Numbered from the stretch's first letter, positions 15,653-24,440 are shown. The stretch is DNA of 40,081 nt from Deinococcota bacterium (GCA_963170125.1 CAUJFI010000132.1:20001-60081); one strand, 5' to 3'. Notes: a model not told the origin generated them from the letters alone. Numbers and translations are program-made.

Positions 15653-16507
15653 ATGTCCCCTAGGCACGTGGAGAGCGCCTCCAACCCCCTCGTCAAGGAG
15701 CTCGCCGCGCTGAGGGACAGGCGCGCGCGGGAGCGCAGCGGCGCCTACCTCGTGGAGGGGCGGCGGGAGGCCGGACGCGCGCTGGACGCCCGGGTGGACG
15801 CGGCGCAGGTGCTCGTGGCCCCGGCGCTCCTGACGAGCGGGTCGAGCGTGGAAGCGTGGCGGGCGCGCGCCGAGGCGGCGGGCGCGGCGTTCTGCACCGC
15901 CAGCGCGAGCGCGTTCAAGCGCATGAGCGTGCGCGAGAACCCGGACGGCGTCCTGATCGTCGTCCGCACGCGCCGAACGACGCCGGCGCAGGTGCGCCTG
16001 CCGTCCGGCGCGCTCGTGCTCGTGCTCGCCGGGCTCGAGAAGCCGGGCAACGTCGGAGCCCTGCTACGCAGCGCGGACGCCTTCGGTGTCGACGCCGTGT
16101 TCATGTGCCCCGACCTGGACCGTCCGGGTAGCGCGACCGGCGCCGCGCCAGGGGTCGACCTCGAGAACCCGAACCTGGTCAGGGCGGCCATGGGCAGCTC
16201 CTTCACCCTGCCTATCGGGGTAGGGACGCGCGAGGAGGTCCTCACCGCCGTCCGGGCGGCAGGGTTACGCCTCGTCGCCACCAGCCCCACCGCCACGACC
16301 ACCGTGTGGGACTGCGACCTGACAGCTGGGGCTGCCGTCCTCCTCGGGCGTGAGCACGAGGGCCTGTCTGACTGGTGGCTCGAGCACGCCGACGCGCGGG
16401 TCCAGGTGCCCATGCGGGGGACGGCGGCGGACAGCCTCAACGTCTCCGTGACGGGGGCGCTGCTCCTCTTCGAGGCCTCAAGGCAGCGGCGAGGAAGCGC
16501 CCGCTAG
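15653..16507 (+). CDS. TrmH/SpoU family RNA 2'-O-methyltransferase
   Basis: The 284-residue protein is a SPOUT-class enzyme using S-adenosylmethionine to methylate ribose in rRNA or tRNA. It has an N-terminal substrate-binding domain (1-110) with the SASNPLVKELAAL start, and then the three SpoU motifs: LEKPGNVGALLRSADAFG, LLGREHEGLS and VPMRGTAADSLNVSVTGALL, which form the knotted cofactor site. The exact RNA target is unknown; rRNA is likely by similarity to 23S methylases. An ATG four codons upstream is less likely because it overlaps the -10 element. The 3' end overlaps the convergent response regulator gene by 30 bases. Confidence 0.9.
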   Translation: MSPRHVESASNPLVKELAALRDRRARERSGAYLVEGRREAGRALDARVDAAQVLVAPALLTSGSSVEAWRARAEAAGAAFCTASASAFKRMSVRENPDGVLIVVRTRRTTPAQVRLPSGALVLVLAGLEKPGNVGALLRSADAFGVDAVFMCPDLDRPGSATGAAPGVDLENPNLVRAAMGSSFTLPIGVGTREEVLTAVRAAGLRLVATSPTATTTVWDCDLTAGAAVLLGREHEGLSDWWLEHADARVQVPMRGTAADSLNVSVTGALLLFEASRQRRGSAR

Positions 16508-16879
16508 CAGGCCGCGCACCGTCTCGCGGAAGTCCTTGCCTTCGAGCGGCTTGAAGACGACCGCGTCGGCGTGCGCCATGCGCGCGTGCGTCAGGGTCTC
16601 CTCGTCTCGCATGGCGGTCAGGACGAGCACCGGCACGTCCTTGAGCCGCTCGATCCGCTTCATCCTGTGGCAGACCTCCAGGCCGCCCAGGTTGGGCATC
16701 TTCACGTCGAGGATGGCCAGGTCGGGCGTGTTGTCCTTCAGGTACTCGAGGGCTTTCCTGCCGTCCTCTACCGTGACGACCTCGTACCCGTCGACCGACA
16801 GGAGCATCTCAAGGACCAACCGCTGGCCCTCCGCATCGTCCGCGACGAGGATGGTCGTCCTTCTCTCCGGCTCGCTCAC
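16478..16879 (-). CDS. Receiver-only response regulator (CheY-like)
   Basis: The 133-residue protein is a single receiver domain. The phospho-acceptor is D58 in LAILDVKMP; the acidic pair is in VADDAEG, the switch threonine in VLVLTAM and the conserved lysine in VVFKPLEG. There is no output domain, so it works by protein contact. No kinase is next to it, and the partner is unknown. It starts with GTG, with TAAGCT exactly six bases upstream. Its last ten codons overlap the 3' end of the RNA methyltransferase gene on the other strand. Confidence 0.9.
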   Translation of the reverse strand: MSEPERRTTILVADDAEGQRLVLEMLLSVDGYEVVTVEDGRKALEYLKDNTPDLAILDVKMPNLGGLEVCHRMKRIERLKDVPVLVLTAMRDEETLTHARMAHADAVVFKPLEGKDFRETVRGLLAGASSPLP

Positions 16880-16885
16880 GCCCCA

Positions 16886-16891
16886 AGCTTA
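16886..16891 (-). promoter_or_regulatory. -10 element for leaderless response regulator gene
   Basis: TAAGCT on the minus strand, six bases (TGGGGC) before the GTG at 16879. It is the only GTG among the six-base-spaced set. Confidence 0.5.
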
Positions 16892-16923
16892 CGTAATCTC
16901 GCACCCTCGTGGCGCGCGACCGT

Positions 16924-16929
16924 TAGACT
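16924..16929 (+). promoter_or_regulatory. -10 element and leader of mscL
   Basis: TAGACT, predicting a short leader of about 20 bases that contains AGGAGG at 16945-16950, four bases before the ATG. The ten bases TTAGACTCGT also occur at the terC promoter (33754-33763). Confidence 0.5.
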
Positions 16930-16954
16930 CGTGCGGAAGTTCCCAGGAGGCTGC

Positions 16955-17380
16955 ATGATCAAGGAGTTCCGCGATTTCATCAACCGGGGCAATGTCCTCG
17001 ACCTGGCCGTCGCCGTCATCATCGGCGGTGCCTTCGGCGCGATCACGACGTCGCTGGTGAACCAGGTCATCATGCCGGTCATCGGCCTTATCCTCGGTGG
17101 CGCAGACTTCAGCAACTTGGGCATCATCATGAAGGATGGCGACAAGTACGCCAGCGTCGCGGACGCCGTGGCCGCCGGCGCCCCGGTCCTCCAGTACGGC
17201 GCCTTCCTGAACACCGTCATCAACTTCTTCCTCATCGCCATCGTGCTCTTCTTCATCGTCAAGGCCTTCAACCAGGCCAAGAAGGCGTTCGAGAAGCCCG
17301 CCACGCCGGCCGCCCCGGCCGGGCCGAGCGCCGAGGTCAAGCTCCTCACCGAGATCCGCGACGCCCTGAAGCAGCGTTGA
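16955..17380 (+). CDS. mscL: Large-conductance mechanosensitive channel
   Basis: The 141-residue protein opens a wide non-selective pore when membrane tension rises, protecting cells from hypo-osmotic shock. It has the N-terminal amphipathic helix MIKEFRDFINRGNVLDLAVA, the first membrane helix VAVIIGGAFGAITTSLVNQV that lines the pore, a periplasmic loop near 50-75, the second helix NFFLIAIVLFFIVKAFN, and a charged C-terminal helix ending LLTEIRDALKQR. Length and motifs are typical of the family. It has its own promoter, a strong AGGAGG and a strong hairpin directly downstream, so it looks monocistronic. Confidence 0.97.
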   Translation: MIKEFRDFINRGNVLDLAVAVIIGGAFGAITTSLVNQVIMPVIGLILGGADFSNLGIIMKDGDKYASVADAVAAGAPVLQYGAFLNTVINFFLIAIVLFFIVKAFNQAKKAFEKPATPAAPAGPSAEVKLLTEIRDALKQR

Positions 17381-17384
17381 GTCC

Positions 17385-17416
17385 GAGCCGCCCTCGGCCG
17401 TGGCCGAGGGCGGCTC
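17385..17416. terminator. Strong bidirectional terminator hairpin
   Basis: A perfect 15-base inverted repeat (17385-17399 with 17402-17416, GAGCCGCCCTCGGCC and its complement) separated by two bases, just after the mscL stop and before the convergent DUF3084 gene ends. The stem would open by two or three pairs at the top. No U-tract follows. Confidence 0.7.
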
Positions 17417-17433
17417 ACGCAGGCCGTCAAGGC

Positions 17434-19269
17434 TCAGTAGAGGATCATCAGCTCGAGCTGCGCGGGTCCGGCCCGCCACACTTCCTCCGTGGCGACGAAA
17501 CCGATCGTGACCGGCCCCACCAGGCGCAGCAGCAGGTTCGTGAACATCTCCTCCGTGACCGGCCCGAAGTCGGGCAGCTGACCGTCGTCGAGCCCGGCGC
17601 GGCGCAGCTCGCGCACGGCGTCCGCCTTCAGCTGCGCGATCGCCGTCCGTATCTCCCCCTGACTGGCCGGCAGCTCCGGCGAGCCGAGGTGGAGGCCATG
17701 GCTCACGACCAACTGCCCCTTGGCGTACAGCTCGGTGTTCTCGATGGCTTCGACGAGCACGTCGATGGTCGAGCTGATCTGGTTGCTCGGCGAGATCAGG
17801 CGCACGAGGTCCGGGCCCGAGGTCTGCCCGATCTCGTCGACCAGGACGTTGAACTGCTCGGTGGTGACCCGCACGCGCTCCACGCCGCGCCGGGCGACGA
17901 AGGCCGTGGCGTCGTTGATGAACGCGGCCAGCTCCTCGCGGATGGCCGCCGGCTCCTGCGCGTAGATGGCGCCGGAGTAGATGAGCTGGTCCTTGACGAA
18001 GTAGACCTCGCCGCCCTCGAAGCGCTCGTACTGCTGCTGCAGCTCGGCCAGGTCGCGCGCCTGGCTCTCGACGTCGCGTAGCAACCCGTCCACCGAGGAT
18101 TGCAGGTCCTGGACGGTGGCGTTGCGCTCCCTGATCTGGTTCTCGAGGCTGAGGTTCAGCTCGGCGAGCGAGTTGTTCTGTTGCTGGATCCGCGCGTTCT
18201 CGCTCGACAGAAGCTCGTTGGCAGCGTTCAGGTTCGTGTTCTCGTCGCGCAGGGCCTGGGCCTGCCTGCGGAGCTCCTCCGCGCTCGCCTCGAGCGCCCC
18301 GACCTCGGCGTTGAGGTCGACGAGCCGGTCAGAGAGGTCCGCCGCCTGCCCGAGGGCGGCGTCGCGTTCGAGGTTCGCGGCGTCGCGGTCGGCGACAGCG
18401 GCCTCACGGTCCTCGACGGCGGCGTCCCGGTCGGCCAGCGCCGCGTCGCGTGCCGCGCGCGCGGCCTCGAGGTCCTGCTGGGCGCTCTGGACCTGCTGCT
18501 CCGCCGTGGCCAGGCGCAGCTCGACGTCGACAAGGTCGCCTTGCAGGCGCATGAGCTCGGTGTTGGCGTCCGCCAGCTGCGACCTGGCGTCCGCCAGGCC
18601 GAGCTCCAACTTCGCCGTCTCCTCCTGGGCCTGCGTCGCGGCCGCGCGCGCCTCGTCTGCCTCCGAGATGGCCCTGTCACGGTCCGTCCTGGCGTCGCCC
18701 AGCGCCGCGGTGGCGTCGTCCAGCTCGATCTGTGTGTCGCGCAACCGCTCCTCGGCGGCCTTGACCTCCGCATCGGCGTCCGCAACGCGCTGCTCGGCGT
18801 CGGCCACCTGGCTCGCCAGGTCGTCGCGCTGCGTCTGAAGGACGTCGCGCTCCTGCATGGCGGTGTCGCGCGCTTCCTGCGCGGCGTCGCGCTGCGCCTC
18901 GGCGGTCGCGATGGTCCGCTGCGCCTCCTCGAGCTGGCTCTCCACCTCGGCGAGCTGCCGGTTGGCGTCGGCCACGTTCTGGTTGAGCACACGCTGCTGC
19001 GCCCTGAGCTGGTTGAGCTCGTCCAACGTGCGCTGCACGTTGAGGATCGTGCGGGTGGCGTTCTGGAACGCAAGCGCGAGCACGCCGATGGTCGTGAGCA
19101 TGATCAGGATGCCGGACAGGACGCCGACGAGCTGGCCGGTGGTGCGCGGCCGCGTGCCGAAGAGGCTGAGGCGCCGCCTGCCGACGTAGGTGCCGAGGCG
19201 GTCGCCGAGGTAGGCGATGACGCCCGCCAGGAGGACGAGCAGGAGAACGAGCAGGGCTACTAGGGTCAT
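17434..19269 (-). CDS. DUF3084 membrane-anchored coiled-coil protein
   Basis: The 611-residue protein has two N-terminal membrane helices (2-20 and about 46-68) flanking a conserved cytoplasmic loop LGDRLGTYVGRRRLSLFGTR, a long coiled coil from about 76 to 420, and a C-terminal globular domain (420-611) with EVYFVKDQLIYSGAIYA. This order matches DUF3084 proteins of cyanobacteria and Deinococcota, whose function is not established. Residues 272-307 contain tandem heptads of the form RDAAxxD. It lies 45 bases after lptB on the same strand and is probably cotranscribed, which hints at a role at the cell envelope. Confidence 0.85.
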   Translation of the reverse strand: MTLVALLVLLLVLLAGVIAYLGDRLGTYVGRRRLSLFGTRPRTTGQLVGVLSGILIMLTTIGVLALAFQNATRTILNVQRTLDELNQLRAQQRVLNQNVADANRQLAEVESQLEEAQRTIATAEAQRDAAQEARDTAMQERDVLQTQRDDLASQVADAEQRVADADAEVKAAEERLRDTQIELDDATAALGDARTDRDRAISEADEARAAATQAQEETAKLELGLADARSQLADANTELMRLQGDLVDVELRLATAEQQVQSAQQDLEAARAARDAALADRDAAVEDREAAVADRDAANLERDAALGQAADLSDRLVDLNAEVGALEASAEELRRQAQALRDENTNLNAANELLSSENARIQQQNNSLAELNLSLENQIRERNATVQDLQSSVDGLLRDVESQARDLAELQQQYERFEGGEVYFVKDQLIYSGAIYAQEPAAIREELAAFINDATAFVARRGVERVRVTTEQFNVLVDEIGQTSGPDLVRLISPSNQISSTIDVLVEAIENTELYAKGQLVVSHGLHLGSPELPASQGEIRTAIAQLKADAVRELRRAGLDDGQLPDFGPVTEEMFTNLLLRLVGPVTIGFVATEEVWRAGPAQLELMILY

Positions 19270-19314
19270 GCCTTGGCCCCGCGCGCTCCGGGCTCCTCGC
19301 CCCCTAGGCCGCGG

Positions 19315-20088
19315 TCAGAGCTGGAACTCATTACCGAGATAGTACGTGCGGACGTCCGGGTCGGCGGCGAAGTCCGCGGGGGTGCCGTCGAAGCGGACGC
19401 GGCCGTCGAACATCAGTACGACGCGGTCGGCGATGGCGAGGGTCTCCCTCACGCTGTGGTCGGTGAGGAGGACGCCGAGCCCGCGCCTGTCGCGCAGGTC
19501 GCGGACGATGGTCTGGATCTCCCTGATGGACTTGGGGTCCACTCCGGTGAAGGGTTCGTCGAGCAGCAGGAAGTCGGGGTCGACGGTCAGGCTCCTCGCG
19601 ATCTCCAGGCGCCTGCGCTCGCCGCCCGACAGGGTGTCGGCCCGGTTCCTGGCCAGGTGGGCGATGTGGAACTCCTCGAGCAGCGCCTTGGCGCGCTCCT
19701 CCTGCTCGGCGCGGCCGAGGTCCTGGAACTCGAGGATGGCGAGGAGGTTGTCGATGACGCTCAGGCGCCGGAAGGCGCTCGGTTCTTGCGCCAGGTAGCC
19801 GAGGCCGATGCGCGCACGCTCGTGCATGGGCCAGAGCGTTATGTCACGGCCACCCAACACGATGCGGCCCGAGTTGGGGCGCACGAAACCGACGACCATG
19901 TAGAAGCTCGTCGTCTTCCCCGCGCCGTTGGGGCCGAGGAGCGCGACGATCTCGCCCCGCCGGAGCACCAAGTCGACCCCGTCGACGACCTTACGCCTGC
20001 CGTAGCGCTTCACCAGGCCGCTCGCGCGCAGCTCTACCCCGTTCGGTGCCGGCGAGACGCCGTTGGAGACGCTAGCAACGGCCCGCAT
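19315..20088 (-). CDS. lptB: LptB-type ABC transporter ATP-binding protein
   Basis: The 257-residue ATPase has Walker [10 protein letters not shown], the family-typical [19 protein letters not shown] and [20 protein letters not shown], signature LSGGERRR, Walker [13 protein letters not shown] and the switch histidine in [10 protein letters not shown]. LptB drives lipopolysaccharide extraction from the inner membrane with LptF/G; in Deinococcota, which lack classical LPS, the cargo may be another envelope lipid. No lptF, lptG or lptC is in the window. The ATG at 20088 is chosen because TACCAT, an extended -10, lies eight bases upstream; a GTG six codons earlier is possible. Confidence 0.9.
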   Translation of the reverse strand: MRAVASVSNGVSPAPNGVELRASGLVKRYGRRKVVDGVDLVLRRGEIVALLGPNGAGKTTSFYMVVGFVRPNSGRIVLGGRDITLWPMHERARIGLGYLAQEPSAFRRLSVIDNLLAILEFQDLGRAEQEERAKALLEEFHIAHLARNRADTLSGGERRRLEIARSLTVDPDFLLLDEPFTGVDPKSIREIQTIVRDLRDRRGLGVLLTDHSVRETLAIADRVVLMFDGRVRFDGTPADFAADPDVRTYYLGNEFQL

Positions 20089-20096
20089 ACCGGGGC

Positions 20097-20102
20097 ATGG
20101 TA
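20097..20102 (-). promoter_or_regulatory. Extended -10 of lptB
   Basis: On the minus strand the sequence is TG-A-TACCAT, eight bases before the lptB ATG at 20088. It separates lptB from the aceE-aceF genes upstream. Confidence 0.45.
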
Positions 20103-20148
20103 TCACGCGTGGCCGTGAGAGCCAGGTGAAGCTCTTCGTACGGCCCGG

Positions 20149-21504
20149 TCAGCCCTCCAGCGCGATGAGGAACGGGTCCTCGAGCGCAGTGCAGACCCAG
20201 CGCAGGAACCGGGCGGCCGCGGCCCCGTCGATGAGTCGGTGATCGTAGGTGAGCGACATGGGCAGCATCAGGCGCGGCTCGAACACGCCGGTGGCGGCGT
20301 TCCACACGGGCTCCATGCTCGAGCGCGAGACTCCGAGGATGGCCACGTCCGGCGGGTTGACGATCGGCGTGAAGCCGTAGCCGCCGATGCCGCCCAGGTT
20401 CGAGATGGAGAAGTTGCCGCCCTGCATCTCGTCGGGCGAGAGCTTGCGGTTCCGCGCCTTGACGGCCAACTCGCCCAGCTCGACGGCCAGCTCGAGCATG
20501 TTCTTGCGATCGGCGTTCTTCACGACCGGCACGAGGAGTCCGGCGTCGGTGTCGACGGCCACCCCGACGTTCACGTAGCGCTTGTGGACGATCTCCTGCG
20601 CGGCGACGTCGATGCTGGCGTTGAAGTCGGGGAAGCGCCTGAGCGCGCCGGCGACGACCTTGAGGAGGATGGCGGTAGGCGTCAGCTTCGCGCCGAGTGC
20701 CTCGGCCTTCGGCTGGTAGCGCTTGCGGACGACCTCCAGCTCCGTGATGTCGGCCTTGTCGAACTGGGTGACCATCGGCACGCTCGACCAGGCGTTCGTC
20801 ATAGACCGCACGGTGGCCTTGCGCACGCCGCTCATGGGCGAGCGCTCCGTCTCGCCCCAGCGCGAGAAGTCGGGCAGCGCGACCGGTTGCGCGGTGGCCG
20901 TCCCCGCCGCCGCGGCAGCGACCTGCACGCCCGCCACAACGGACGCGACGCCGGCACCGTCCGCGTGCGCGCGCACGTCGGCGGCCGAGATGCGGCCGAG
21001 GACGCCGCTGCCCTGCACGGCGCGGATGTCGACCCCGAGCTCCCTAGCTAGTCGCCTGACGGACGGCGCCGCCGGCGCCGTCCCACCGGCGTCGTGCGCC
21101 GGCGCGGCGGCGACCGGTTTCGGGGTCGGGTCGGCCTGTTCGGGGGCCGGGGCAGTCTGGACGGCGGGCGCGGAGGCAGGCGTGCCAGCGGGTGTGCCGG
21201 CGGCCGGCGCCGCACTCGGCGTGGCGGACGGCGTGGCTGTCGCCGAGCTCGCGCCCTGCGCGGACGCCTCCTCGTCCACGACGACGAGGACGGAGCCGAC
21301 CCGCGCCTCCTGGTTCTCGCTGACGTTGATCTTGCTCACGACTCCGCTGGCGGACGAGGGGATCTCCACGACGGCCTTGTCGGTCTCCAGCTCGACGAGC
21401 GGTTGGTCCTTCGCGACCGTGTCGCCGACCTTCACGAGGACGCCGACGACGGTGCCCTTCTCGATACCTTCGCCGATGTCAGGCAGCTTCACTTCAGTTG
21501 GCAC
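20149..21504 (-). CDS. aceF: Pyruvate dehydrogenase E2, dihydrolipoamide acetyltransferase
   Basis: The 451-residue protein forms the core of the pyruvate dehydrogenase complex and transfers acetyl groups from lipoamide to CoA. It has one lipoyl domain (1-77) with the lipoylated lysine K43 in ETDKAVVEIP, an Ala/Pro/Thr-rich linker (about 80-140), a peripheral subunit-binding domain (PSVRRLARELGVDIRAVQGS), a second Ala-rich linker, and the catalytic domain ending with the active-site histidine H422 in DHRLIDG. It starts at GTG with AAAGGAA upstream, 22 bases after aceE. The E3 gene is not in the window. Confidence 0.95.
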   Translation of the reverse strand: MPTEVKLPDIGEGIEKGTVVGVLVKVGDTVAKDQPLVELETDKAVVEIPSSASGVVSKINVSENQEARVGSVLVVVDEEASAQGASSATATPSATPSAAPAAGTPAGTPASAPAVQTAPAPEQADPTPKPVAAAPAHDAGGTAPAAPSVRRLARELGVDIRAVQGSGVLGRISAADVRAHADGAGVASVVAGVQVAAAAAGTATAQPVALPDFSRWGETERSPMSGVRKATVRSMTNAWSSVPMVTQFDKADITELEVVRKRYQPKAEALGAKLTPTAILLKVVAGALRRFPDFNASIDVAAQEIVHKRYVNVGVAVDTDAGLLVPVVKNADRKNMLELAVELGELAVKARNRKLSPDEMQGGNFSISNLGGIGGYGFTPIVNPPDVAILGVSRSSMEPVWNAATGVFEPRLMLPMSLTYDHRLIDGAAAARFLRWVCTALEDPFLIALEG

Positions 21505-21526
21505 GAGCGGTTCCTTTCGACGTGCT

Positions 21527-24253
21527 TCAGTCGACGTAGGGGTCGGCCTTGGCTGGCTCGATCTCGAGGGCGTCGCGGGCCGCGACGAGCGCGGCGGTGT
21601 CGACGAGCCCGTCGCGGTGCAGGGCGGTCAGTGTGGCGTAGACGATGTGGCGGGCATCGACCTCGAAGAAGTCGCGGAGCTCGCTGCGCGCCTCGCTCCG
21701 GCCGTAGCCGTCCGTGCCGAGGGAGAGCATCGGGCGGGGCAGGTAGGCGGCCAGCGAATCCGGGAGGATCTTCATGTAGTCGGAGGCGGCCACGAGCACG
21801 CCTTTCGCCCCCTCGAGCAGCTGCGTGACGTACGGCTTGTGCTGCGCCTGGTCCGGGTTGAGGCGGTTGTAGCGCTCGACCTGCAGGGCGTCGCGGTGGA
21901 GCTCCTTGTAGGAGGTGACGCTCCAGACGTTCGTCGCGACGCCGTAGTCGCGTTCCAGGACCTCCTGCGCCTCGAGCACGCAGGTCATGATGCTGCCGCT
22001 GCCGAAGAGCTGGGCGTGCAGCTTGCTGCGCTTCCGGCTCGCCGGGCGGAAGAGGTACATGCCCTTGAGGACGCCTTCTTCCAGGGCCTCACGCGAGAGG
22101 TGGGCGGGCGCGCCCGGCTGCAGGTAGTTCTCGTTGCCGACCGTGACGTAGTAGAAGACCTTCTCCTGCTCCTGGTACATGCGGCGCAGGCCGTCGCGGA
22201 TGATGATGGCGAGCTCGTGCCCGAACGCCGGGTCGTACGAGAGGAGGTTCGGGACGGGGTAGGTGAGGACGTGGGAGTGGCCGTCCTGGTGCTGCAAGCC
22301 TTCGCCCGCGAGCGTGGTGCGACCGGCGGTGGCGCCGACGAGGAAGCCCCTGGCGTGGCTGTCGCCGGCAAGCCAGATGAGATCGCCAACGCGCTGGTAG
22401 CCGAACATCGAGTAGTAGAGGTAGAAGGGCACGGTGTTGACGCCGTAGTTGGCGTAGGCGGTGCCGGCCGCGACGAACGACGCCATGCCGCCGGCCTCGG
22501 TGATGCCTTCCTCGAGGATCTGACCGTCGCGCGACTCCTTGTAGTACATGAGGTGCGCGCTGTCGACGGGCTCGTACAGCTGCCCGACGGGCGAGTAGAT
22601 GCCGATCTGCCTGAAGAACGCTTCCATGCCGAAGGTGCGCGCCTCGTCCGGGATGATGGGCACGACGAGCTTGCTCCAGTTCGGGTCGCGCAGAAGCTTG
22701 CGCATGATGTTCACGATCACCATGGTCGTCGAGACGGTGTGATCGCCGCTCGAGGCCATGAACTCCTCGAAGGCCTCTGCGGGCGGCGGCGCGAGCGGCT
22801 CGGACTTCACGCTCCTGGCGGGCAGGAAGCCACCGAGCTTCTCGCGGTGCTCGATGAGGTACTGGTGCTCGGGGCTGTCCTCGGGCGGGCGGTGGAACGG
22901 CTCGTTGGCGATCTGGTCGTCGGTGATGGGCAGGTTGAAGCGGTCGCGGAACGCGCGCATCTCGTTCTCGTCGAGCTTCTTCTGCTGGTGCGTGATGTTC
23001 TGGGCCTCACCGGCGGTGCCCAGCCCGTAGCCCTTGACCGTGCGGGCGATGATCACCGTCGGCTGACCCTTGTGCTTGACGGCGCGGTCGAAGGCCGCAT
23101 AGACCTTGACCGGGTCGTGGCCGCCGCGGTTGAGCCTCGCGAAGTCGGCGTCGGTCCAGTCACTGACGAGCTCCCTGAGCTCCGGCGTGTTGAAGAAGCG
23201 CTCCTTCAGCTCCTGGCCGCCGAAGGCCGCGTAGCGCTGCGACTCCCCGTCGACGAGCTCCTCGAAGCGCTTCACGACGATGCCTTGCGTGTCGCGCTTG
23301 AGTAGGTCGTCCCACGCGCTGCCCCACGCCACCTTGATGACGTTCCAACCCGAGCCACGGAAGATACCCTCGAGTTCCTGGATGATCTGGCCGTTGCCGA
23401 ACACGGGGCCGTCGAGGCGCTGAAGGTTGGCGTTCAGGACCCAGATCAGGTTGTCGAGCTTGCTACGAGACGCGACGCGGATGGCGCCCAGCGTCTCCGG
23501 CTCGTCGGTCTCGCCGTCACCGACGAACGCCCACACCTTGCCGGTGCCCGTCGGGTACAGGCCGCGGTCCTCGAGGTAACGCCGGAAGCGCGCCTGATAG
23601 ATGGACGTGATGGGGCCGAGGCCCATGGAGACCGTTGGGTAGCTCCAGTAGTCCGGCATGAGCCACGGGTGCGGGTAGGACGAGAGGCCCGGGCCTTCCT
23701 GCAGCTCACGGCGGAAGTTGTGCATCCGAGCGTCGTCGAAGCGGTGCTCCAGGTAGGAGCGGGCGTAGATGCCGGGGCTCGCATGACCCTGGAAGTAGAC
23801 GAGATCGGCGTCCGGCCCCTTCTTCGGGCCGCGGAAGAAGTGGTTGAAACCGACCTCGTAAAGGATGGCGGCCGACGCGTAGGTGGCGATGTGCCCGCCG
23901 ATGCCGGGCGAGTGCTTGTTCGCCTGTACTACCATGGCCATCGCGTTCCAACGGATGAGGTTCGTGATCTTGCGTTCGAGCGCGAGGTCACCCGGGTACT
24001 CCGGCTGCTCCTCGACGCTGATGGTGTTTACGTAGGACGTGTCTGACTCGAAGGGCAGGCGGATGCCGTACTTCTCCGCATGCGCCTCGAGCCGCTCCAG
24101 GATCTCGACGACGCGTCCGGCGCCGCCGCTGGCGAGAACGTAGTCGAGCGACTCCAACCACTCGCGCAGTTCGACGGCGTTGAGCTGCGTGAGCTCGTCC
24201 GGCGGCAACTGGGAGCGGTCCAGGTCTAGTGGTCGATCCAGGACGTCAGCCAT
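21527..24253 (-). CDS. aceE: Pyruvate dehydrogenase E1, homodimeric type
   Basis: The 908-residue protein decarboxylates pyruvate with thiamine diphosphate and reductively acetylates the lipoyl groups of E2. It is the homodimeric (E. coli-like) form rather than the alpha/beta pair. Visible landmarks are GGHIATYASAAILYEVGFNH, the TPP motif beginning GDGETDEPETLGAI and closing at WVLNANLQRLDGPV, and the active-site loop region AFRDRFNLPITD. The ATG at 24253 is preferred: AGAAGG precedes it by eight bases, while the GTG three codons earlier overlaps that site. A possible -10 TAACAT (minus strand, 24389-24384) gives a leader of about 120 bases containing a GC-rich hairpin. Confidence 0.95.
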   Translation of the reverse strand: MADVLDRPLDLDRSQLPPDELTQLNAVELREWLESLDYVLASGGAGRVVEILERLEAHAEKYGIRLPFESDTSYVNTISVEEQPEYPGDLALERKITNLIRWNAMAMVVQANKHSPGIGGHIATYASAAILYEVGFNHFFRGPKKGPDADLVYFQGHASPGIYARSYLEHRFDDARMHNFRRELQEGPGLSSYPHPWLMPDYWSYPTVSMGLGPITSIYQARFRRYLEDRGLYPTGTGKVWAFVGDGETDEPETLGAIRVASRSKLDNLIWVLNANLQRLDGPVFGNGQIIQELEGIFRGSGWNVIKVAWGSAWDDLLKRDTQGIVVKRFEELVDGESQRYAAFGGQELKERFFNTPELRELVSDWTDADFARLNRGGHDPVKVYAAFDRAVKHKGQPTVIIARTVKGYGLGTAGEAQNITHQQKKLDENEMRAFRDRFNLPITDDQIANEPFHRPPEDSPEHQYLIEHREKLGGFLPARSVKSEPLAPPPAEAFEEFMASSGDHTVSTTMVIVNIMRKLLRDPNWSKLVVPIIPDEARTFGMEAFFRQIGIYSPVGQLYEPVDSAHLMYYKESRDGQILEEGITEAGGMASFVAAGTAYANYGVNTVPFYLYYSMFGYQRVGDLIWLAGDSHARGFLVGATAGRTTLAGEGLQHQDGHSHVLTYPVPNLLSYDPAFGHELAIIIRDGLRRMYQEQEKVFYYVTVGNENYLQPGAPAHLSREALEEGVLKGMYLFRPASRKRSKLHAQLFGSGSIMTCVLEAQEVLERDYGVATNVWSVTSYKELHRDALQVERYNRLNPDQAQHKPYVTQLLEGAKGVLVAASDYMKILPDSLAAYLPRPMLSLGTDGYGRSEARSELRDFFEVDARHIVYATLTALHRDGLVDTAALVAARDALEIEPAKADPYVD

Positions 24254-24296
24254 TCTTCTCACCTTCTCGTACGCACCCGCGCTCGGCGGCGGTCTT

Positions 24297-24313
24297 CCGG
24301 CCGCCCGGGCCGG
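24297..24313. promoter_or_regulatory. GC-rich hairpin in the presumed aceE leader
   Basis: CCGGCC-GCCCG-GGCCGG is a perfect six-pair stem with a five-base loop, about 45 bases upstream of the aceE ATG. It could be an attenuator or simply leader structure; there is no U-tract. Confidence 0.35.
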
Positions 24314-24418
24314 CCTCGCCCGAGGTCGGTCCCACGCGCGTCACGCATCGGCCCGACCAGCCGGTCGGCGCCGCAGTCAGGCCATGTTACGCCATCGGGG
24401 GCTCGAATCACGCGTTCC

Positions 24419-24434
24419 GGTTAAACGTTTCACC
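24419..24434. promoter_or_regulatory. LacI-type palindrome upstream of aceE
   Basis: GGTTAAACGTTTCACC is a 16-base inverted repeat with one mismatched pair and the perfect core AAACGTTT, which resembles operators of LacI/GalR family proteins. It lies between the mtnN stop and aceE, about 30 bases upstream of the presumed aceE -10. No LacI-family gene is in the window, so the regulator is unknown. Confidence 0.4.
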
Positions 24435-24440
24435 ACTAAG

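Noticed and set aside
20723..23305. An 860-codon open frame on the plus strand, antisense to aceE and aceF
   Set aside because: It is a by-product of GC-rich codon use: composition is skewed to Val, Arg, Glu and His, it has no domain, and the opposite strand clearly encodes pyruvate dehydrogenase subunits.
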